This document shows positions 13,505 through 26,800 of a DNA stretch of 64,000 nucleotides, one piece after another. The DNA comes from Sindora glabra (taxonomy: Eukaryota > Streptophyta > Magnoliopsida > Fabales > Fabaceae). Location: assembly GCA_020226215.1 (NCBI GenBank), contig CM035227.1:27159866-27223865 (forward strand). Reading direction: 5' to 3'. The stretch's first letter is position 1. Every line of letters begins with the position of its first letter. The position numbers and the translations under genes are program-made. The notes below the pieces were generated by a model that saw only the letters and a program-made list of their open reading frames with translations, searched no databases and had not been told where the DNA came from.

Positions 13505-13579
13505 TGCTTTCAGTTAAGACTCAAACTCAAGACCTCCTGCTTATTAAATGGGTGCTCTAACCAACTGAGCTATGAAAGC
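13505..13579 (-). tRNA. tRNA-like sequence (anticodon AAT), probably a pseudogene or SINE head
   Basis: On the minus strand 75 nt can be folded as a tRNA. The 7-bp acceptor stem is perfect (GCTTTCA with TGAAAGC) with an A discriminator. The D arm is GCTC/GAGC with loop AGTTGGTTA, the anticodon loop is TTAATAA (anticodon AAT, which would read Ile), and the T arm is TTGAG/CTTAA with loop TTTGAGT. Weak points are two mismatches in the anticodon stem (CCCAT with GCAGG), a T in place of the first C of the conserved TTCRA motif, and one extra C between T stem and acceptor stem. The internal A box (TAGCTCAGTTGG) is intact; the B box is degraded. I infer a tRNA pseudogene or the head of a tRNA-derived SINE whose body would run to about 13388. 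Confidence 0.45.
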
Positions 13580-13599
13580 AGACAATGCAATAGCTTCTA

Positions 13600-14360
13600 A
13601 GTATAATTTCTACTTATCTTATTTCTAACCCTCGGACTTGGTAATCCACATATCCAGTCAAATGTGGTTATGTATTTTTCATTTGCATCTCATCTTTTTA
13701 CTTTTTTTAAGAGAATAATCGATAGCCACTGACCCCCTCAAAAAAAAGGGAAAAAAAATTCCCCCTCCCCTCCTTAATATCCCAGCCATTTGTAAGAATA
13801 AAAAAAGAAAGAAAGAATAATAAATAGAAATAAAATTTCTTGTAAATTTTATCTTATTGTACATAAAAATGAAATTTTAACTTCACTATATATGTTTTCT
13901 TAATATGACAAGAGTATGAATAAGTAGAAAAAAAATCAAATTCTATATTCTTAAAAAAAAGAGGGAATCCTTTAATAAGGATTTTTTTTATAAGAAAAAG
14001 ACTCTATATGATTCCTTAGTCATGGTGGTCAGAAATTAGGTGGACAGAGGCTATATGAAGCACATTCCAAAGGAAAGCAAACCTGCGAGTAATATTCCAA
14101 ACTTGGGGTCTCAAAAGTTAGGAGATCCTAGTGGGCGAAATTATGAAATATTATTGATATATCAGTAAATTATGAAATTTTATCATATATTAAATTTATT
14201 AATTTTGAAAATTAATTTTAATTTATTATACTATAACATATAAATAATTAGATTTGATGCTGTATTAATATACTATTATATAAAATGGTGTATCATATTC
14301 ACTTTCATTGTAAAATATAACTTGTGTTTTTCAAAAAGTTAGGACATTGTGAAATATTAA
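13600..14360. other. Intergenic, no gene seen
   Basis: AT-rich with short C and T runs near 13740-13790. No gene signature. Confidence 0.45.
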
Positions 14361-14877
14361 GCTTAAATATAATTTTAGTTCTCTAAAATATAAATTATAT
14401 GAATTTGGTTTCTTTAAGTAAAAATAATCCATTTTGATTCCTTAGTAATTTGATGTAGTTTTAATCTTTTGTTTAATTTTTGTTAATTTTATATCTTCAC
14501 AGAGTCATATTTACTGAATCCTTCATTCTTATTAACCTAAAATAATTTCCATGTAAATATGAAAGGAAAATTTTATTCAAATTTAAAACTTTTTGAACAA
14601 AATTAATATATTATATATGAAAAATTAAATCATTTTTTGCATCAATTATTTATAAAAGTTATAAAAATGTGATTTATTCAAAAAATAATGTAATGAATGC
14701 TTAAAGATTAAATAAAAGTTGATAGAAATTGACGAAAATTGATGAAAAATTAAATAAAGGGATCAAAACTACACTAATTTGATATTTATGGATCAAAATA
14801 AATTATTTTAAATTAGAGACCAAAATTACCCCATTTATATTTTAGAAATACTAAAATTTTATTTACAATTTATTAAA
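14361..14877 (-). mobile_element. Foldback (MITE-like) element, copy B
   Basis: Left end AAATATAATTTTAGTTCTCT pairs with the right end around TATTTTAGAAATACTAAAATT as an extended inverted repeat of more than 100 bp. The core (TGTAATGAATGCTTAAAGAT and the TTGAACAAAATTAATATATT region) is the reverse complement of the core of copy A, so this copy is inverted relative to it. No coding. The ends are better preserved than in copy A. Confidence 0.65.
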
Positions 14878-16235
14878 ATAATTTCAATGTCAATTTTTAA
14901 CCAAGTACTTATCTTTTGTTATTGAATTGTTTGACAAAAATCATTGGTGATTAATATTACATTTTAGATAAAATTATCAATTTTATTTGTAAAATTATAA
15001 AGCACTGGTAAAATGATTTTTAGATTATATTAAATAGCCAATTATATACTCGATTAATAGTTTGTACAAATAATTTTATCATTTTGTATAAATATTTAGG
15101 AATGAAATTAACCATTTAATATAATTTAAGATTATTTTGTTAGAGTCTTACAATTTCATGAATGAAATTAATAATTTTATCTACATTTTATCATGCAATG
15201 TTATATCTCATTCTTCTAAAATGTAAGATGTATTTTAGAAAATAAAATGAGATCTTAATTATTGATAAAAATAAAAAATTAAGAATTAAATAAATAATAA
15301 TTAAACAAAAAGTATTTTTTTAATTTATAATTATTTATTCTTTTAATTTTCTCATTAAAGGTCACGAATGTTGTTATATGTTATTTTATTTTTTAAAATG
15401 TATCTGACAATTTTGAAGATTTTAATTCATCGTATTATATTTTAATTTTACTTGCATTTAGTGGTGAAGAGCGGAAGAATGCGTATAAGAAAAAAAATTT
15501 CAGGTGTTTATTTTATAAGGAGTCAGTTTAACAGTTTTCTTTAAAAATATTTACAAATAAAATTGAAGAAATTGGGTGAGGAGATCTGGCCGAAGAATTA
15601 ATCAAAGATATTTTTCTATTAGAAATAGTAAAAAAATAATAAAAAGCTTTTAGCCTTTTTTTTTTTTAAATCAAGTAGTGAATTTTGTCATTCATTTATT
15701 TGTTTTTTAAAATTCTACAATTGCTTACGATATTATCCACCATCTATTTAGTAATTTAGTAATTAATAATTCAAGTGAGTCAATTGACTCTGCTAATTTA
15801 TTTACCGTTTGGAACAAAAATCAGGGATATGTTTGTTCGTTATTTTTAAAAATAGCGCCTTATTTTTCAAACAGAAAATTTTGTTTGGTAATTTTTTAAA
15901 ATATATTTTTGAAAATTATAAAATTAAATATTAATTTAAAAATAAAAAATAAAAATAATTTTTTTAATATATTGATAATTTATTTTTTATTCTACATGTT
16001 AATTATAAAATTAAATAAAATATTTTTTATTTATTCATTCAAAGACTCTTTTATTTCTTATTTTCTTTAGATTTAAAAATATTTTTAAAAAATAAATTTT
16101 GAAAAAATAAAAATATATTCAAATAAATTATAAAATTTTGGATGCCCAGTTTTATTATATACTAAATAAAATTTAATTTATATTTAAATTAGAAACTATC
16201 AAATTAAATATTTTTATTAAAAAAATTTAGTGTGA
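14878..16235. other. AT-rich upstream region of the PICKLE gene
   Basis: Very AT-rich sequence with no coding signature. It lies upstream of the candidate leader exon of the chromatin remodeler and may include its promoter, but I cannot point to a convincing TATA box. Confidence 0.35.
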
Positions 16236-16504
16236 ATCTTTAAATGTTCGATCTTACGATGGAGGTCACGATTTATGACGCGCGAAGCTTTGCGTGGCAG
16301 TTGACTCATCTCGTGTTTGGGGAGACGGAGGAGGACGTTGTCCGACGAGGTCTAGGGAGCAAACCTTTAGGGATCCCAAGATTTGTTCGTAGTTTGTGGT
16401 TGCACGGATTTCACGAGTTGAGCTAAAGGAACCCTATTTTCCTGCATTCGCTCGATAAGGGAGCTGGGCTATAGCTTCAATCTGCTCGATTATTCTTCTT
16501 TGAG
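16236..16504 (+). promoter_or_regulatory. Candidate 5' leader exon/proximal promoter of the CHD3 gene
   Basis: Base composition changes abruptly from more than 75% AT to a mixed, GC-richer stretch, about 1.3 kb upstream of the start codon at 17817. It ends in CTTTGAG followed by GTGAAATC, which would serve as a splice donor. The sequence just before the start codon, CTCTTTTTAGCAGAAAATG, looks like a 3' splice site, so an intron in the 5'UTR is likely. A short open frame (16244-16426) is present but resembles nothing I know; it may be an upstream ORF or chance. No transcript evidence is available. Confidence 0.35.
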
Positions 16505-17816
16505 GTGAAATCTTAACTAATGAGCTAGATTCATAAATTATACCTGTCAGTTAGCTTTGGTATTCCTTCCCTGATTCGTATCCATTGCCCCGGAATTAGA
16601 AAGTTTGTGGGTATCGGCCAAAACACACTTTTTGTTTCTTCTACCAGCAAAACTGAGGCATATAAATAATATTCCATTGATCTTAGATCAAACTGAAGAA
16701 ATTTTCCACCTTGTCCTGTCATTTAAACTTTTCATGCATTTATCTCATTCCCGTCTCTGTTTAACACATGTGTATGTATTTTTCTATTTACTCATTGTTG
16801 CCTGAGTTCATCTTTTTTTTTTTTTTTCTTTTTTAAATGTACTTGCCAAATTATGTTAACCGTTTCGTTGGTCGGATATTTACCTGATTTATTTTTTATA
16901 AGGAAGAATATGCTTTTCTTCTTATGAGGAACTTGGCGAACCTAGGACTTCCTGTGACAGCTGTGGATTATATAATTTTCGGTCATACTGATACTGATTC
17001 CTTCAACGAGCTTCAAATAATTACATGTGTGGTTTCTTTATCTGATCGAATATCACAAATGACTTTTCCCTACATTTTCTTCCTGGATCATTCAAAGATG
17101 ACTTTCGAATGGATAGAGCAACGAATTTTGTAGTGTCACTTAAATGGAAAGGAATTAATTTTAGAATTATTTTTGTATTGTGAAATTTATATATCCCTTG
17201 GTAACTAATTTCTATATCGTAGGATCTCTTGCATTTCGAGAGAAAGAGTTGTTACTTAAAAAAAGTGTCAAATCAAACTTTGGGGAATAAGGCTTCCTAT
17301 TTGGCACTGTGACTACTGAAAAGCAATCTAAGCTCTCGAATGTACATCAAGTGGTGTTGGGAGATTTCTCACAAAACAGTTCTGCACAATTACTATTAAT
17401 TTCATCGCATCATCAGATGAATGTTTGAAGAAATTAAAATTAGAAATCTAAGGACCGCAAAATATGTATCTATGTAGCACTGGGTTATTTCTTAAAGAAT
17501 TCATGACCTACCTATGGATACATTGAAGGCATATGCTGATGTGCTTTGTCACAAAACGGAGCATTCATATAATGCGAGAGATGTTAAAGTATAATAGTTA
17601 TAATCTCCGACTTAGTACCACTATGATTTTTATCACTTTGTTTTACACTAGCTTTGCTATGAGTGGCATTTCAACCTTGCACGTCATGGTTTTTCCACTT
17701 GGATGATTCCTGGTTTCAATGTAGAATTTGATTTTTCTGTTATCCAACCTAGTGTGTTAGCATAGTGCTCTCACTTCCTGTTGCTCTGTTGAGATTTTGT
17801 CTCTTTTTAGCAGAAA

Positions 17817-20800
17817 ATGAGTAGCCTGGTTGAGAGGCTTCGAGTAAGATCAGATCGCAAGCCAGTTTATAACCTAGATGACTCTGATGATGATGCTGAT
17901 TTTCTGCCTGGAAAACCTGGGGCAGCTCAGTTAAAGCATGAGAAGATCATTAGAAGTGATGCAGTATGTTACTTTCTTCCTATTATGTTGCTGTAAAGTT
18001 AATATTAATGCTGTAACTTGAGAAACTCATAATTTCCTTGTTTCTCTTAATCATTTAATGAAACACTGAACCATACGTTAGATATCTTTGACGAATTTCT
18101 AAGATGTTGACAATTCTTTGACATATTCTTGATTGGCTAGACCTCATTTAGTGGGATAAGGCTTTGTTGTTGTTATATTCTTAATTGGCTAGCAGTGTCT
18201 TGGAGGAAAAGTTCCTCTAAATTTTTTTTTGTATAGGTAGCATATTCTTCTTATGTTTGATGTTTCTATCCATCTCCAATAGAAGGAAAATTCATGTCAA
18301 GCTTGTGGAGAAAGTGAAGATCTTCTGAGCTGTGAAACATGTACATATGCTTACCATCCTAGGTGTTTACTTCCACCCCTTAAATCTCCTCTCCCGGACA
18401 ACTGGAGGTGCCCTGAATGCGTAAGCTTTTATACTCTGGGCCCACAATTCCTAGAGCAGATGTTCTTCTTTGTTGATAAACAAGACTTATACTGCTTTTT
18501 TTTTTGCAGGTGAGTCCACTTAATGATATTGATAAGATATTAGATTGTGAGATGCGCCCGACTGTGGCTGGTGATAGTGATGCTACAAAACTGGGGTCAA
18601 ATCAAATCTTTGTTAAACAATATCTTGTTAAGTGGAAGGGGCTGTCCTACCTGCATTGCACATGGTAATGTTGTGGGAAATAAAACTTGAAAACTGTAAA
18701 TGATTCAACTTGGATATGTCGGAATGGCTTGAGCAAGTTGCTCAGCTCTCTCACTATTTATATACAAAAGTTAAGAGAGAATCTTCAATCAATCAATCTA
18801 GAAAAATCAATCATAAACAATCCATAATCATCCTAAAAATCAATCTATGATCAGCATATTTATTTCCCTAATGTATACAAATTACTTCCTAATATAATTC
18901 TACAATATATAAACAGATAATGCAAAATATATAACAGATAGTGCTATCTGTTTCTGAATCATTTCCGATTTCCAAGTTTCATTATTTAAGTTGCTTTGAA
19001 GCCTGCCTAAGCTTTAATTTTTTTGAATCTTCTTCTTCTTCTTTTGTTTTTTTATTGCATATTTCAATTTGCTGCTATTTGTCCCTTTCATGCAGGGTAC
19101 CTGAGAAAGAATTTATCAAGGCTTACAAGACAAATCCTCGTTTAAGGACCAAAGTAAATAACTTCCATCGTCAAATGGATTCAGTCAATACCTCTGAAGA
19201 AGATTATGTTGCCATTCGGCCTGAATGGACTACAGTTGATCGGATACTTGCATGCAGGTTCAACTATTTGGCAGCAATTTTGTTTATAGTTATCTTTTTC
19301 AATTTATGTGTAGTAAATGCATAGCACTGAATTGATTGATATTATTTACTTTTTTAGATCTGTTTAGACTTCTAATAATATTTTCATATATAATGGATTA
19401 AGACTTGGTTGTTCTTCTTGTTTGGATAATTGTTGATATTTTAGGCATAAGTAATTTTTACCTAGTCTCTTGTACTTCTGTTTTCCCAGTTAGGATTCTT
19501 TGCTCTCTTTTATTTTGTTGAGTCATGTTGGATTTCTTTCTTGATCTGGTACTGTAAAACCTGGAAGAACATTATTGTGCTACTACATCTTTTGGAAGGT
19601 AGTTGTTTTCTTGTTATGATATTTCTCCACCTCTTTCTTATTATTAAGATATTTCTTTTAGTCTATAAATAAAAAAAAATAAAAATTCTAATGCAATTAT
19701 CATTTATCTGTCACTGACTTATAAGAGGATGGTGGTCCAGCAGATAGCCCATTGTGCAATATGCAGCATCATTTTTTTTTTTATAGAATATGCAGCATAA
19801 TGTCTTAGATGGTTTCCTGAATCACTACTTGTAGTCATTTTGGAGACACTCGTGATTATGTCAAGGCATGCGTAATTCTCATTGATGATGTGCAACTGGT
19901 GTAGGGGTGATGGTGAAGAGAAGGAATACCTTGTGAAATGGAAAGAGCTTCAATATGATGAATGTTATTGGGAATTTGAGTCAGATATTTCTGCATTCCA
20001 ACCAGAGATAGAGAGATTCAATAGATTGCTGTCTAGGTCCCGCCGAATTAATTCTACTAAGCAGAAAAGCAGTGTCAAGGATGGTGCTGAATCAAAGAAC
20101 CTGCAGAAAGAATTTCAGCAGTATGAACATAGCCCTGTGTTCCTTACAGGCGGTAAGTTGTTTTGACTGACCATTTGTCAGAATATCATGCTTATTTGTA
20201 TCTTCTTGGTATCTCGATTTCATTTTGATGTAAATGAAGGTACACTCCATCCATATCAGCTTGAAGGCCTGAACTTCCTACGTTTCTCCTGGTCTAAGCA
20301 AACTCATGTAATACTTGCTGATGAAATGGGACTTGGTACTGGCTCTCTATTTTTCTTACTGTCTGTACTCTCTCCTTTTGTCTTTCCTCATCCCTACTTC
20401 CATTTTTTTAGCAGAACTGTGTCATTGCACCATGAAATCTGAGTTGTTTTTTTGCAGGAAAAACAATACAAAGTATTGCATTTTTAGCATCCCTTTTTGG
20501 GGAGAATGTTTCTCCACATCTGGTGGTTGCTCCACTTTCAACATTGCGAAACTGGGAACGTGAATTTGCAACTTGGGCTCCTCAAATGAATGTTGTATGT
20601 ATATTGAATTTTACAATTTTATTGTTTGTGTGGTTATTCTTTTAACATGATGTTCGTTTTTGAAGGTGATGTATGTTGGATCTGCCCAATCTCGCAATGT
20701 TATACGAGAGTATGAATTTTACTTTCCAAAGAACCAGAAGAAGATCAAGAAAAAGAAATCTGGTCAAATAGTCGGTGAAAGCAAGCAAGATAGGATCAAA

Positions 20801-23800
20801 TTTGATGTGCTTTTGACATCGTATGAGATGATCAACTTGGACACAGCATCATTGAAAGCTATAAAGTGGGAATGCATGGTAACAACTACTTACTGGTTAC
20901 CATTCTAGCATCAAAACAAGAAAAAACTAGTTTACCAATACTATTTTCCATTTATGTATGTGAATATGCTTTTTTCACAGTTCTGACATGTTTATATAAT
21001 GCAGATAGTTGATGAAGGTCATCGTCTCAAAAATAAGGATTCAAAACTGTTCTCTTCATTGCAGCAATATTCTACCAGACATCGTGTGCTTTTGACTGGG
21101 ACTCCCCTTCAGGTTGATTTAGGCTTATCTCATTCTTCCATGCCTTGTTTACTGTATGCCCATGCATTAATTTTCTAACATTGGTGATTTCTTTGGGAGG
21201 TTGAAAGGATTTTGTGAGCTGGCTTTGTTTGGAAGGCAGATTCTTGTCCTATAGATTTTAGGGGCCATGGTAGATGGAAGGTGTGCTTATTTTGTTAGTT
21301 TTTGGAGGTCATGGTGGAGTGAAATCCTGGAATTTCTAGTCAGAGTAGATATTTATTTCCTTTGTACCTTTTATAGGACTCTAGTCTTTTGTTTTTTTTT
21401 TTTTCCTGCAGTGTCAGTCCATACTTGGGGATTAGAATTTTACTGAGGGATTGAAGAGCTGTTAACTTTTTCTATATCAAAAGCTGTGTCCAACATAAAT
21501 CTTTATTCTTAATGGTGTGTCTAGCCACTTATTTTCCACTTTTTCAATCCATATCTGTTTCTTGACTTGTTACTCTTTTCTACCATGGATATATGATTTT
21601 TTTTTTTTTTAAATTTCCTAATGAATTGATGGCCACAAACTGAAATTTTGCATTATATATATATATATATATTGGTATACCATATTTCACAGTACGTACA
21701 CAATGGTGCATTAGTTTGGCTCCTTTACTCTTCAGCATTTTTCCATGTAATGCATGTTAATCAGCAACTCTGCTGATATAATTAGCCTGGTTAGATATTT
21801 GAGTGGTCTATTGAAATTTACTCAAAGCAGCTTGTGTACTACACTCGACAACTTCTGGATTTGCAGTTTTTAATATAGCCTGGTTTGAACAAATTGAATT
21901 TATTTATTAAATCCTACTCATGGCAACTTTTCTTGGTACATTTCAGAATAACTTGGATGAACTTTTTATGCTTATGCACTTCCTTGATGCTGGGAAGGTT
22001 AGTCTCAGGAAATTACAATAAAACAAAGTGTAATTAAGTTATTGGAATTTGCTCGTGAATTTTCTAATAGAATACTATTTCACTGCTGGTAGTTTGGAAG
22101 TTTAGAGGAGTTCCAGGAAGAGTTCAAGGATATCAATCAAGAGGAACAGATTTCGAGGCTACACAAAATGTTGGCACCTCACCTTCTTAGAAGTATAAAT
22201 CTTAAACTATAATCTGCAATGTGACTGCTCTTGTATAGATTGCTGATATTACTGGAGTTATTTCAATGCTTAAACTGTGTTAGTTGGGAGTTGTTTGTTG
22301 TGCTAGTTTTCTGATTGGATTATATATATATATATATTTTTTCTGTTTTCTTAATTTATAATGGTGGACCTGGTTTTCTGCTACTTTTGACAGTAAAATT
22401 TTTTGGATGCCTTTTTTTTTTTTTATAATTTCTCAAATTTTCATATCTTTCAGTTAATCAAGTGTCTAAGTGGTTATCAAGCAAGTGATGCACTGTTTCT
22501 TATTTTTTGTTGCTTTGTCCTGGACTTGGAATATTTCAAATTTTCGTTTTCCTTTCTCAATCAGTGTAGGTGTTGGTCATATTGTGCATGCAAGCCTGTT
22601 TGAAAAAAGCTTTTCTCCGTCACTTAACTTGCTGGATGTAAGAAACATATATTTGGTGTTCTATTACTGACAAAATTTTTTTCGGCTTGATGCTAGTTGT
22701 GTTGTTGATGAACATGAATGATGATGTTTTTGTAGATTCCAATCTTTTGATTTTGTTGGTAGGTTGATATGAATGGAATCTGATGCTGGGGCTCTTGGAT
22801 ACTTCCATAGTTTATAGGTTTTATAATATGCTAAGAAGTTGGTTATTTGTCTATATGAATAGAATCACCATACTGTGACATATGTATTGCTGAAAATGTT
22901 GATTTGAAGTTTGATGCCCCTGCAGGAGTGAAGAAAGATGTCATGAAGGAACTACCTCCAAAGAAGGAACTTATTTTACGAGTTGAACTAAGCAGCAAAC
23001 AGAAAGAATATTATAAGGCAATTTTGACACGTAATTATCAGATATTAACTCGACGTGGTGGTGCACAGGTAAAATTCATGTGGTAGTGACCTTAGTGTTC
23101 TATTCCTAAATTTTGCTTCATAGAAGCAGAGCCAAAACATTTCAATTTAGTAATGGTGTCAGTGGTCTAACTCTTTTGAATCAGATTTCTCTTATCAATG
23201 TTGTTATGGAATTGCGCAAGCTCTGTTGTCATCCTTACATGTTAGAAGGAGTTGAACCCGATATTGAAGATGCAAAAGAATCATTTGGGTGAGCTCTTAT
23301 GCCAATTATCTGGTGGTAAAAGTTGTTTCTGTTTTTATGTGCTATTTGGAGTTGTGGCTTTCACTAAAATGACAACTTGGTGCTCTTTCCATGTTGAGAG
23401 GTACTGTTGTAATATAATCCAGAATTGTTAGATGTGTTGTTGATTGAGTTTCTTTATTTTCCATTTTCTTTGGTCTTGCTATCACTATATGACAGAAAGC
23501 TACTTGAATCATCGGGGAAGTTGCAATTGTTGGACAAATTGATGGTAAAGCTTAAAGAGCAGGGACACAGAGTCCTCATTTATTCACAATTTCAGCACAT
23601 GTTGGACTTGCTGGAAGATTACTGCACTTATAAGGTATCATTTGAGGTTAATCTGTCTACTATTATACATTAAGCCCATCTTATGACATGATCTGTGTGA
23701 AGGATTTTTTTATGTATAATATTTTAATTTATTCTTTTTTAATCAGAATTGGCAGTATGAAAGGATAGATGGCAAGGTTGGTGGAGCTGAAAGACAAGTA

Positions 23801-26800
23801 CGGATTGATCGGTTTAATGCCAAAAATTCTTCAAGATTTTGTTTTCTTCTTTCTACTAGAGCTGGGGGATTGGGGATAAACCTTGCGACAGCTGATACAG
23901 TTATTATATATGATAGGTGAAGATTCATACGCCTAGAATTATTTTTTAGATGATATTAAGATGAAGTGACATATTTCTATATTTTGGACATGAAACAAGT
24001 GTCACTGATTAAAGACAGTATTAAGATTGAAGATATAGGTTTCTTGCTGCCTTACATTAGGCATGTTAGGTTGGGCAATGCAAAATTCTTCTTTAAACCA
24101 TTGAAAGTGGGTTTAGAAATATGTCATCAAATGGATACCCACAAAAAAAAAAAATGGTCATACTCTCAGAGGACACATGTTTTCTCTTGCCAAATTATCA
24201 GTCTGCAGAAGATAAAGCTCTTGTGAACAAGTTATGGGAGTTTAGTAGTTTATAGTGGCAATCTTCTAATAAAAGAAGTCATTGACGCGCTCTTTTGCAC
24301 TGATATGAGAATCGGTCAGATGTGAGGCTTAATTGATTGAAAAAGGATAGCATGACTGATGTTAGAATAGTATGCATTTCAAAATTGTTGCAATGCTTGT
24401 TCTGGTAATCTGGTATTATAAAGCACATATGAACTGTGTAGCTTTAATGATGAGGTGTTTTCTTCCCCCTATTGCTATGCTGTGGATTTTTGTATTGCCT
24501 TAGAGAAGATGCTTGTATTGTCTTGGCTTGAATCAATGATGGTGACAATGCATACGTTGCTGAAAGATTGAGCTTTAATTTTTGTCCAATTTGTTGCCAA
24601 ATGCATTCCAATAATTTCTTTGCTAGCAGTCATTGATCACGCTGTCATTTTATAGTGATTGGAACCCTCATGCTGATCTACAAGCTATGGCCAGGGCTCA
24701 CCGACTTGGACAAACTAATAAGGTTGAAGTTTATTTGTTACTTATATGTAGTTGACTCTTATTTTTTTAGTCTAGATGTTATAGTATTTCTCGTGTTGTA
24801 GGTGATGATCTATAGGCTCGTAACACGAGGAACCATTGAAGAAAGGATGATGCAGATGACCAAGAAGAAAATGGTGTTAGAACATCTAGTTGTTGGAAAG
24901 CTTAAGACCCAAAATCTTAACCAGGTAAATAATTCTTCTCAAAAGTAAAGCTTCTGCTGTGATAGATGATGACAATGAGATTATCAGGTCTCATCGACTA
25001 AGCCACATCTATTTACTTATTACAGAAATCAGATTAGAAATTGTTGTCAAGTTGATATATCAAATCAAAGATATCTTCTATGTCCAACATCTGTATGTTT
25101 ATTTGTTTTTATTGTTGTGGGCTGGCTCTCTGTTTTCTTGGTACATTTTGCTGTCAAGTTAGAGTATGTTTCACTTGCTGTTGCTGGTATTTTCCCATGT
25201 TTTACTGGAATATGTAAATTAAATTATTACTTCTAACTGATGTAAGAAGTAATGATGAGAGCACTGATTATGGTTATATAGGCTCCCTAGTGTATTTTAT
25301 GATGAAAAGAGAAAGGTTACAAGAAGACAAGCTGCAGAAGTAAAATAAGTAAAATAAAATGGAGGGACATCAACAAAGTAAAGCACTTCTTGCATTCTGT
25401 ATATCAGACAAGTCAGACTGTGATGCCAAGATCGCAAATCTACCCTTGAAAGAGGAAGAGATAGGAGCTTTTCTCACTAAGGCTTTGTTTGTTTTGATGG
25501 AAAACGTTTTCTGTATATTATAGTTATAAAGTGATAAGATGAAGGAAAGTGCTTTACTTGTTTAATGTAAAATATGGAGAGTTTGAGGAAACTAGATTAC
25601 TCTTTGAAAAAGTTTGAGGAAAGCAAATTCCTCTTCTTCAGAGAGGAATTTACTTTCCTCCATTACTACAGCTCTAGGTATCATTTTTTTTAAGCCATAG
25701 TTATAAGTGGCATGTCAATCTTTCATCAATATACATACAAATAACATTTTCCAATGGAAAATGGTTTTTGATGAAACAAACAGAGCCTAAGACTATCTAT
25801 TTTGATGGGGAATGAAGTTTTATGTAAAGTACTTTCTCGAGCAACTGTATTCCGAGAAAATGAATTGACTGGAACATAAGACAAAATACTTTCTTTTGTT
25901 TGGTGCAGAAAGGAAAACTATTTTCTTTTACTAAAAAATATCGTTATACGTACAAATTTTAAGGTTAAGCTGTACAATAATCATTTTAATATTAAAATGT
26001 TATCAAGATAGGGGTAACCAGATTGTTAATAATAGAAATCAAAAGTTAGTTAAGTGTATTTTGTAACATCCAAGGAAAAATATTCAATTCTTTGGTCTTC
26101 ATTTTCATCATTTCTTCATAAAATTAATTATGTTCGTCTGATTTTGTCCAAAATTGATAACCATATTTGCTAACTCTTTAATAGCTAAACTATTTTCTCA
26201 ACATAATTTTTAATGCATTCATAGGAGTGGAAGGAGAGAAAGAAGAAGAAAGTGAGGAAGTTATGGATATATAACTGGCAAATAGGGGAAGAGAGAGAGA
26301 GGAGAGAGAGAGAAAAAGATGAGAGAGAGAAGGAAGGATAAGAGGGGGAGAAAAACAGAAGAATGAGAGGAGAGAGGTAGAGAGAGAAAGATCAGAGAGA
26401 CGGGTATAGAGAGAGAAGGAAGTGAGATGGAATGGGGTACAGAGAGAGGGGGTGAAGAGAGAAAATAAAGGAAAGTAGAGTGGGAGAGTGAGATTATGTA
26501 ATATAAGGTGATTTAGGTAAGTGTTTCCCTTTAACTAAAAGAGTAAATCACTTACCCCCAAACTACATATATTTAGAATTTAAAAAAAATATATATATTT
26601 TCAAATCGGAACCTGTAGGCTATCAATTAAGGATACATATATAGTTTCTACCATATATTTTATTATTGTTATGTGGTATATTTAATCCAATTGATGTGTT
26701 CAAGTACCCATCTATTGATGCCATTTTGTTTGAGATACTAGCAAAATGTTGGCGAGGGTTTTAGGGTATATCTAGTTGATGAACTGTTGAAAATTTGATG

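Noticed and set aside
16244..16426. A 60-residue open frame upstream of PICKLE
   Set aside because: No recognisable domain. Its location and composition fit a leader exon better than a gene; kept only as a possible upstream ORF.
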